Shown: piece after piece, positions 1 to 4,396 of the stretch | Layout of the letters: each line of letters begins with the position of its first letter | Position numbering within the stretch: the stretch's first letter is position 1 | DNA from: Acidobacteriota bacterium | GTDB taxonomy: Bacteria; Acidobacteriota; Terriglobia; Terriglobales; Acidobacteriaceae | Length of the DNA: 6,800 bases | NCBI GenBank assembly: GCA_021781255.1 | Contig: JAJXXG010001069.1 | Location: 1-6,800, forward strand | Reading direction: 5' to 3' | The notes under the pieces: model-generated | The model's database searches: none | Seen by the model: only the letters and a program-made list of their open reading frames with translations | Told to the model about the DNA's origin: nothing | Position numbers and translations under genes: made by a program

Positions 1-117
1 CTCAAACACTTCCGCCGCTTCGCCACACGCTACTGCAAAACCATACAGGCCTTCCGCTCCTTCACCGCTCTCGCCTGCACATGGCTCAGACTCAAGCTAT
101 ATGTGGATACGCCCTAG
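1..117 (+). CDS. IS5-type transposase, C-terminal fragment (cut by window edge)
   Basis: The first reading frame is open from the window edge to a TAG at 115-117 and gives 38 residues. They include the stretch FRRFATRYCKT followed by a hydrophobic segment (FRSFTALACTWLRL). The pattern F-x-R-[FW]-R-x-x-[AT]-T-R-Y-x-K-T followed by an LA-rich helix is typical of the C-terminus of IS5-family DDE transposases, just after the catalytic Glu region. The catalytic residues lie outside the window, so activity cannot be judged. The gene points toward the 3' end of feoB, so the two are convergent. The right end of the insertion sequence should lie shortly after 117, but I cannot fix the terminal inverted repeat without the left end. 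Family assignment is fairly confident; the IS group is not determined. Confidence 0.7.
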   Translation, partial: LKHFRRFATRYCKTIQAFRSFTALACTWLRLKLYVDTP

Positions 118-324
118 CTAGACCAAGGTGTGGAAGATATCCATGTGGGTTCACCTGGCTGAGAGCGACCACACGGAAAAACTGAAGGATCTTTGAGTTC
201 CGGGCGGTTGGTCGGTTATGTCGGCGATTCGGTAGTTACAACTTCTTCAACCCCTTTTTAGGCTCGGCACGAGCTTGATAAGCAGACAAGGGATTGCACT
301 TGGAAGCTGCTGGTTGAGCGGAGG
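118..324. other. Non-coding junction between IS-type transposase end and feoB 3' end
   Basis: About 200 bases without a supportable gene. They should contain the right end of the insertion sequence and the downstream region of feoB. A small hairpin, GCTCG-GCA-CGAGC at 262-274, lies about 50 bases beyond the feoB stop. It is not followed by a T tract in either direction, so I do not call it an intrinsic terminator. On the minus strand, a frame ending at 236 reads ARAEPKKGLKKL before a stop. It looks like a lysine-rich protein tail but overlaps feoB out of frame, so it is either chance or a remnant of a disrupted gene. Confidence 0.5.
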
Positions 325-2238
325 CTACCGGAGGAATGCCATGGTGACATGGTTCACGACGAAGGCCGCGACCCAGGCCAGCACGAGCATGTAGGTGAAC
401 TGAATGGCGGGCCACTTCCAACTGTTGGTTTCGCGCTTGACGACGGCCATGGTGGAGGTGCACTGCATGGCGAAGGCGAAGAAGATCATCAGCGCCAGCG
501 CGCCGCCGAGCGTCATGTTGTGGTGCAGGGCGGTTTGCAGATTCAGGGCTTGGGTGCTGGGGTCGGCGCCGTAGAGCGTGCCCATGGTGCTGACCATGAC
601 TTCGCGCGCCAGTACGCTGGAAAGCAGGCCGATGCCGATTTCCCAGTTGAAGCCGAGGGGCGCGATGGCCGGTTCGATGAAGTGGCCGAGGCGGCCGATC
701 ATGCTGTCAGCCAGTTTGGGCGCAGCGTAGGAGCCGCCCGCGAGAGGAACCGGCGGGATGTGCGCGAGTACCCACAAGGCCAGCGTGACCATAAGAATGA
801 TGGTGCCTGCCTGGCGGAGGAAGACGCGCGCGCGGTCCACGAGGCGGATAGCCAGCGAACGCACGGTGGGCATGCGGTACTGCGGCAGTTCGAGGATGAA
901 GGGCGTCTCGCTGGACTTGAGGATGGAGCTTTTGAGCAGCCAGGCGGTGGTCATGGCGGCTACGAAGCCCGCGAGGTAAAGGCCGAGCATCACGAGCGTG
1001 CGCATATCCAGAAAGCCGTGCAGGTAGACGGTGTGGGGAATGAAGGCGGCGATCAGCAGCATGTACACGGGCAGGCGCGCCGAGCAGGTCATGAAGGGCG
1101 TGACGAGAATGGTGGCGAGGCGGTCACGCTTGTTCTCAATGGTGCGCGTGGCCATGATGGCCGGGACGGCGCAGGCATAGGCCGAGAGCAGCGGGATGAA
1201 CGCCTTGCCGTTGAGTCCGATGGTGCGCATGACGCGGTCTGCGATGAGCGCGGCGCGGGCCAGATAGCCTGAGTCCTCAAGAATTCCGATGAAGAGAAAC
1301 AGGAGGAGAATCTGGGGGAGGAAGACGAGTACGGACGAGATGCCCTTCCACGCGCCGTCGAGCAGCAGCGATTGGAGCCAGCCGGCGGGCAGCAGCGGGC
1401 GCGCAAGTTGGCCGATCTGGGCAAGAATTTCGCCCAGACCGTCAGAGAGCGGCTGGCCGATGGAGAAGACCACCTCAAACACGCCGATGACGACCATGAG
1501 GAAGAGGAGCGGTCCCCAGATGCGGTGGAGGAGGATGTTGTCGATTTTGCGGCTGTTTTCAGCGGAGAGCGGAGCGTGGTATCCGGTGCGTCGGCTGACC
1601 TGCGCGGCCCAGGTGTGGGTGCTGGCGGCATTGCCGAGCACGGGCAGCGTGAGCGGCTGCGCGGTTTTGTGCTCGGTGTGCTGGTTGAGGAAGAGCGAAA
1701 CGGCCTCAAGGCCTGTGCCGTGTACGGCGCTGATCTGAGCCACGGGCGCGCCCAGTTCGCGGGCCAGCTTGAGCGCGTCGACCTGGCCGCCGCGGGACTC
1801 CATGAGGTCGCTCATGTTGAGCAGGACGAGCGTGGGCAGGCCCAGGGCAAGGACGGGCGCAGCCAGCATCAACTGGCGCGTGAGGTGCAGGGAATCGAGG
1901 ACGAGCAGGACGGCGTCGGGCCTGGGCGTGCCGGGCATCTTGCCCTGGAGGACGTCGATGGAGACGCGCGCATCCTCAGAATACGGCGAGAGCGAGTAAA
2001 CGCCGGGCAGGTCGATGAGGGTGAGGTCGTCTCGGCCGACGCCGGCCATGAGGCCCATGCGCTGCTCGACGGTGACGCCGGGATAGTTGGCGACCTTCTG
2101 GCGCAGGCCGGTCAAGCGGTTGAAAAGAGTTGACTTGCCGGAGTTTGGCGGGCCGATGAGAACGACGGTTCGCAGGGCGCCTTCCGGCGGAGGGGCGACG
2201 GGCGGCTCAAAGGCGGTGGGTGTGCAGCAGGAGCTCAT
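325..2238 (-). CDS. feoB: FeoB, ferrous iron transporter with N-terminal G-protein domain
   Basis: 637-aa inner-membrane Fe2+ transporter. The cytosolic G domain occupies about residues 22-185: G1 GPPNSGKS (29-36), the NYPGVTVE switch region (51-58) with the G2 Thr, G3 DLPG (76-79), G4 NMSD (141-144) and a G5-like ISAVHGTG (169-176). The linker (about 185-230) is short. The membrane part (about 236-637) holds two Gate regions: FIGILEDSGYLARAA (317-331) with ACAVPAIMATRT (355-366), then FMTCSARLPVY (382-392). A late conserved motif, QCTSTMAVVKRET, is at 592-604. E. coli FeoB is 773 aa, so this is a compact form but appears intact. The ATG overlaps the feoA stop (ATGA at 2238-2235), with GAGG at 2249-2246 and a 7-base spacer, implying translational coupling. 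The N-terminus carries a Cys pair (residues 4-5) that might touch metal; that is speculation. Identity is very secure. Confidence 0.97.
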   Translation of the reverse strand: MSSCCTPTAFEPPVAPPPEGALRTVVLIGPPNSGKSTLFNRLTGLRQKVANYPGVTVEQRMGLMAGVGRDDLTLIDLPGVYSLSPYSEDARVSIDVLQGKMPGTPRPDAVLLVLDSLHLTRQLMLAAPVLALGLPTLVLLNMSDLMESRGGQVDALKLARELGAPVAQISAVHGTGLEAVSLFLNQHTEHKTAQPLTLPVLGNAASTHTWAAQVSRRTGYHAPLSAENSRKIDNILLHRIWGPLLFLMVVIGVFEVVFSIGQPLSDGLGEILAQIGQLARPLLPAGWLQSLLLDGAWKGISSVLVFLPQILLLFLFIGILEDSGYLARAALIADRVMRTIGLNGKAFIPLLSAYACAVPAIMATRTIENKRDRLATILVTPFMTCSARLPVYMLLIAAFIPHTVYLHGFLDMRTLVMLGLYLAGFVAAMTTAWLLKSSILKSSETPFILELPQYRMPTVRSLAIRLVDRARVFLRQAGTIILMVTLALWVLAHIPPVPLAGGSYAAPKLADSMIGRLGHFIEPAIAPLGFNWEIGIGLLSSVLAREVMVSTMGTLYGADPSTQALNLQTALHHNMTLGGALALMIFFAFAMQCTSTMAVVKRETNSWKWPAIQFTYMLVLAWVAAFVVNHVTMAFLR

Positions 2239-2525
2239 CGTGCCGCCTCTGCCAGCTCGGTGGCGGACTCGTCTTTCGCTTCGGAGGCGTCCTGAGGCTC
2301 CAGGCTGCGCACGCGGATGGCCTTTGCGGTCTCAATGCGGAGAGCGATTTCCATGCCGTCGATGCCATACACAGTGGGATCACCGGCGGGAGCGTGGCGC
2401 AGCGCGGTGACCTGCGCATCAGGCACGAAGCCCATGTGCATCAGATGATTCTGCACGGATTCAGGCAGGTCCAGGGCTACGAGCACCCCGCTCTCGCCAA
2501 TCTTAAGCTCGCTCAGCACGCTCAA
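2235..2525 (-). CDS. feoA: FeoA, SH3-like partner of FeoB (short form, TTG start preferred)
   Basis: Small cytosolic protein of 96 aa with the start I prefer. FeoA proteins have an SH3-like fold and are thought to support FeoB-mediated Fe2+ uptake. The domain opens with SVLSELKIGESG (2-13), then LMHMGFVPDA (28-37), GDPTVYGIDG (48-57) and ALRIETAKAIRV (61-72), the usual FeoA core; an acidic tail follows. Start choice: the frame is open to an ATG at 2759 (174 aa) and also has an ATG at 2657 with a strong GGGAGGT (140 aa). I prefer TTG at 2525, with GAGGGAG 8 bases upstream, because the core begins there, the family is usually about 75-90 aa, and a good promoter with operator-like palindromes sits inside the longer versions. 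The stop overlaps the feoB start. Function is secure; the start is about 60:40 in favour of the short form. Confidence 0.9.
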   Translation of the reverse strand: MSVLSELKIGESGVLVALDLPESVQNHLMHMGFVPDAQVTALRHAPAGDPTVYGIDGMEIALRIETAKAIRVRSLEPQDASEAKDESATELAEAAR

Positions 2526-2572
2526 CCGTCGGACTCCCTCGGGTCTCCTGAAGGGCAGCACCCGATAACTAC

Positions 2573-2612
2573 GACCAGAATAGTCGGATTTAAGTATACG
2601 ACCATTTTGGTC
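2573..2612. promoter_or_regulatory. Two operator-like 13-bp palindromes over the feoAB promoter (Rrf2-like)
   Basis: Read on the minus strand, GACCA-AAA-TGGTC (2612-2600, perfect 5-bp arms) fills the -35/-10 spacer, and GACTA-TTC-TGGTC (2585-2573, 4 of 5 arm pairs) lies at the predicted transcription start. Centres are 27 bp apart. The second copy continues outward imperfectly (AATCC on one side, GTAGTT on the other), recalling the longer IscR/Rrf2-type palindrome built around GACT-N4-AGTC. The position would suit a repressor. Assignment to the Rrf2 family (which includes the iron-responsive RirA) is inference. The pattern does not resemble a Fur box or a DtxR box. Confidence 0.5.
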
Positions 2613-2622
2613 TGAGTCGCAA
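2593..2622 (-). promoter_or_regulatory. Predicted sigma70-type promoter of feoAB
   Basis: On the minus strand, TTGCGA (2622-2617, 4 of 6 to TTGACA) and TATACT (2598-2593, 5 of 6 to TATAAT) are separated by 18 bases. The expected transcription start is near 2586, giving a leader of about 60 bases before the TTG at 2525. The promoter lies inside the open frame upstream of FeoA, which supports the short FeoA start. Prediction from consensus only. Confidence 0.6.
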
Positions 2623-2654
2623 ACGCTCTCTGGCAAAACATCTTCATCCACACC

Positions 2655-2670
2655 CATGCCGTGACCTCCC
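2655..2670 (-). promoter_or_regulatory. Strong Shine-Dalgarno with ATG in the feoA frame (alternative start)
   Basis: On the minus strand GGGAGGT (2670-2664) sits 6 bases before an ATG (2657-2655) in frame with feoA. It would give a 140-aa product with a 44-residue extension lacking any recognisable domain. Either some transcripts make a longer FeoA, or this is a chance match upstream of the promoter. Confidence 0.35.
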
Positions 2671-2786
2671 GGGACCGGAGCGGCGGTTGGCATTGTGCCC
2701 GCCGGTTGATCTCCTGGCGTTCGGGGAGCGCGTGCATGGCTCGTCGGAACGTCCTTCATGTTGTACCAAGGGCCGAAATGGAAGGA

Positions 2787-2802
2787 TGTGACCTAAATCA
2801 CC
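2787..2802. promoter_or_regulatory. CRP/FNR-family-like site, feoA side of the intergenic region
   Basis: TGTGA-CCTAAA-TCACC matches the CRP consensus TGTGA-N6-TCACA at 9 of 10 positions. On the minus strand a weak -10-like TACAAC (2765-2760) is placed so that the site centre would be at -41.5 of a start near 2753. A four-of-six hexamer is common by chance, so the link to a second, upstream feo promoter is weak. The site itself is better supported. Confidence 0.45.
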
Positions 2803-2921
2803 TGGCTTGGGGAAAATTGAGGCGGCACGAGGTGAAGAGTTCGTCGCAGAGACTGCGAGCAGAGCGCGAGTGGATGAAGATGAATTTGCCTTCATGGAAG
2901 GGCCTGAAAGAAGCGGACGGG

Positions 2922-2937
2922 CGTGATTAGAGTCACC
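2922..2937. promoter_or_regulatory. CRP/FNR-family-like site at -41.5 of the fbp promoter
   Basis: CGTGA-TTAGAG-TCACC shares the GTGA-N6-TCACC pattern of the site at 2787-2802. Its centre (between 2929 and 2930) lies exactly 41.5 bp upstream of the start predicted from the GATAAT -10 at 2959-2964, which is the classic Class II activator position. There is no recognisable -35 element (CCCCGT is in that place), as expected for an activator-dependent promoter. Which regulator binds is unknown. Confidence 0.5.
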
Positions 2938-2958
2938 CCGTGTGGAATGAAATGGGGG

Positions 2959-2964
2959 GATAAT
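2959..2964 (+). promoter_or_regulatory. -10 element of the predicted fbp promoter
   Basis: GATAAT matches TATAAT at 5 of 6. The expected start is 2971, leaving a 12-base leader that contains GGGGGTGAG just before the fbp ATG. The short leader is unusual but workable. The prediction depends on the activator-like site upstream. Confidence 0.45.
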
Positions 2965-2982
2965 CATGGCCGGGGGTGAGCC

Positions 2983-4107
2983 ATGAAAATGACCTTAAGC
3001 GTTATCAAGGCAGATATCGGCTCCATCGGCGGACACGTCGCTCCATCGCAGCAACTTTTGCAGACCGTGAAGGATTACATCGGGAAGCGTGCGCCCGGGT
3101 TACTCCTTGACCACTACATCAGCTACACCGGAGACGACATTGCGATTCTGATGACGCACACGCACGGGCCGAACGATGAGCAGGTGCATAAGCTGGCCTG
3201 GGATGCGTTTCGCGCGGGCACGGACGCCGCGCGGCAGGAAGGCCTGTACGGAGCGGGCCAGGATCTGCTGAAGGACTCCTTCTCAGGCAATGTGAAGGGC
3301 ATGGGTCCGGCGGTTGCAGAGATGGAAATCGATGAGCGCACGAGCGAGCCGTTCCTCTTTTTCGCAGCCGACAAGACCGATCCAGGTGCATACAACCTGC
3401 CGCTCTACCTGGCTTTCGCGGATGTGATGAACACGCCGGGGCTGATCCTGTCTCCCAATATTTCCCGCGGATACAAGTTCGTCATCATGGACGTGAACAA
3501 CACCGCCGGCGACCGTGTGATCGAACTGAATACACCGGAGGAGATCTACGACGTCGCGGCGCTGCTGCGTGATCCGGAGCGCTTCGTGGTGGAGTCGGTG
3601 TGGTCGCGCGCCACGGGCGAGCAGGCTGTGGCAGTGGCCACGTCGCGGCTGCACAACATTGCCGGGAAATACACGGGCAAAGACGATCCTGTGATGCTGG
3701 TGCGCGTGCAGATGAACTTCCCGGCCACGGGCGAAATTCTTGCGCCGTATGCGATTGGCCACTTTGTTGGCGGAGGCATGCGCGGTTCGCACCAGGTTCC
3801 GCTGATGCCGGTGCGGTTGAGTACGGGCATCAGCTACTTTGATGGGCCGCCGATTGTGAGCTGTGCCGGATTCTGCGTCCACAATGGCAGGCTGACGGAG
3901 CCGATGGATAATTTCGATCATCCTTTCTGGGATACGGTGCGGAATCGGGTGGCGGAAAAGGCCATGGAGATCCGGCGGCAGGGATTTGTTGGCACTGCGA
4001 TGCTGCCCATGTTCGAGCTTGAGTACACGGGCATCGCGGAGAAGATGGCGGTTCTCGAAAAGCGGTTCAGTATCCGCGAAGAGAAGCCGGCGCTTGCCAA
4101 GGTTTAG
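2983..4107 (+). CDS. fbp: Fructose-1,6-bisphosphate aldolase/phosphatase (type V, archaeal type)
   Basis: 374-aa cytosolic enzyme of the bifunctional FBPA/P family: in characterised members it condenses dihydroxyacetone phosphate and glyceraldehyde 3-phosphate and dephosphorylates the product to fructose 6-phosphate, driving gluconeogenesis one way. It is full length for the family. The family signatures appear in order: SVIKADIGSIGGH with Asp11 and His18, Asp51-Asp52 (YTGDDIAIL), Gln93 (GAGQDL), Asp130 and Asp133 (DKTDPGAYN), YTGKDDPVM with Tyr230, Lys233 (expected Schiff-base lysine), Asp234 and Asp235, and Tyr348 (ELEYTG). The Asp and His residues are the expected Mg2+ and phosphate ligands. 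The ATG at 2983 places SVIKADIG at the normal distance from the N-terminus. It stands alone, divergent from feoA. The family is best known from archaea and some early-branching bacteria. Identification is secure; dual activity is inferred from conserved residues. Confidence 0.95.
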   Translation: MKMTLSVIKADIGSIGGHVAPSQQLLQTVKDYIGKRAPGLLLDHYISYTGDDIAILMTHTHGPNDEQVHKLAWDAFRAGTDAARQEGLYGAGQDLLKDSFSGNVKGMGPAVAEMEIDERTSEPFLFFAADKTDPGAYNLPLYLAFADVMNTPGLILSPNISRGYKFVIMDVNNTAGDRVIELNTPEEIYDVAALLRDPERFVVESVWSRATGEQAVAVATSRLHNIAGKYTGKDDPVMLVRVQMNFPATGEILAPYAIGHFVGGGMRGSHQVPLMPVRLSTGISYFDGPPIVSCAGFCVHNGRLTEPMDNFDHPFWDTVRNRVAEKAMEIRRQGFVGTAMLPMFELEYTGIAEKMAVLEKRFSIREEKPALAKV

Positions 4108-4234
4108 ATCGGCAAAAGGCCGTGGGGATTTCGAGCCGGCGGGCGTCACCTGCATAGATGCGAAGAGACCCCGTCTGTCTGTTTTGAGGAATTGAAGGGA
4201 GGCGTTTGTTCAGTCAGGGTGTGCATAAACCCCC

Positions 4235-4256
4235 CTTGCGCAAACGGTTGCGCAAG
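4235..4256. promoter_or_regulatory. LacI/GalR-family-like operator upstream of the glycosidase
   Basis: A 22-bp palindrome with a central CG: left half CTTGCGCAAAC, right half GGTTGCGCAAG, 10 of 11 pairs complementary. The CAAAC/GGTTG core is typical of LacI-family operators. It lies about 140 bases before the glycosidase TTG. A weak candidate promoter runs through it (TTGCGC at 4236-4241, 18-base spacer, TACGAT at 4260-4265); a CATAAA just upstream (4224-4229) is an alternative -10. Repression relieved by a sugar is the likely logic, by inference. The rest of 4108-4396 shows no gene and no convincing terminator. Confidence 0.65.
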
Positions 4257-4299
4257 TCGTACGATGGTCTGCGGCTAACGCTCTGGTTTATTCGGGAAA

Positions 4300-4311
4300 A
4301 ACTGCGCAGTT
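4300..4311. repeat. Second CG-centred palindrome, AACTGCGCAGTT
   Basis: A perfect 12-bp palindrome whose centre is exactly 60 bp from the centre of the LacI-like operator. It could be an auxiliary operator or the stem of a small leader structure. Palindromes of this length do arise by chance, so I only flag it. Confidence 0.3.
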
Positions 4312-4383
4312 GTGAGAGTCGCAAGATCGAAGCTGCTTGTCTTCGTCTTTTCCGCACAAGGCGCATCCCGCAGAATGTGCCAC

Positions 4384-4388
4384 GGAGG
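4384..4388 (+). promoter_or_regulatory. Ribosome binding site that fixes the glycosidase TTG start
   Basis: GGAGG sits 8 bases upstream of TTG at 4397-4399. The more upstream in-frame TTG at 4337 has no comparable site and would put 20 hydrophilic residues before the signal peptide. Confidence 0.65.
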
Positions 4389-4396
4389 CAGGGCGC

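Larger units (their letters stand above)
2526..2982. other. Divergent regulatory region between feoA and fbp
   Basis: 457 bases between the preferred feoA start and fbp. Contents: the feoA promoter with paired palindromes (2573-2622), a strong but possibly unused Shine-Dalgarno/ATG pair (2655-2670), and two CRP-like sites 135 bp apart (2787-2802 and 2922-2937). The fbp -10 element is at 2959-2964. Reading frames inside it, such as the minus-strand extension of feoA, have no recognisable domain. I see no RNA gene here. Confidence 0.6.

Noticed and set aside
262..274. Hairpin GCTCG-GCA-CGAGC beyond the feoB stop as terminator
   Set aside because: Short 5-bp stem without a T tract after it on either strand; the adjacent T run is on the wrong side.
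331..351. GGAGG followed by ATG on the + strand near the feoB stop
   Set aside because: The frame that starts there stops after about 17 codons; the GGAGG is just the complement of feoB's terminal codons.
349..1272. 307-codon + strand open frame antisense to feoB
   Set aside because: It lies wholly within feoB, is rich in Gly, Glu, Arg and His as expected of the complement of a high-GC gene, and has no domain.
1372..2133. 253-codon + strand open frame antisense to feoB
   Set aside because: Mirror image of feoB codon bias; low-complexity Glu/Gly/Arg composition and no recognisable motif.
2966..2986. Six-codon upstream frame overlapping the fbp ATG
   Set aside because: Its ATG would lie upstream of the predicted transcription start at 2971, and it has no ribosome binding site.
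3283..4155. 290-codon minus strand open frame antisense to fbp
   Set aside because: Covered by a certain gene on the other strand; His/Arg-rich shadow composition.
4108..4200. Terminator for fbp
   Set aside because: Only 4-bp stems (CGGC/GCCG, AGAC/GTCT) are visible and none has a proper T tract.
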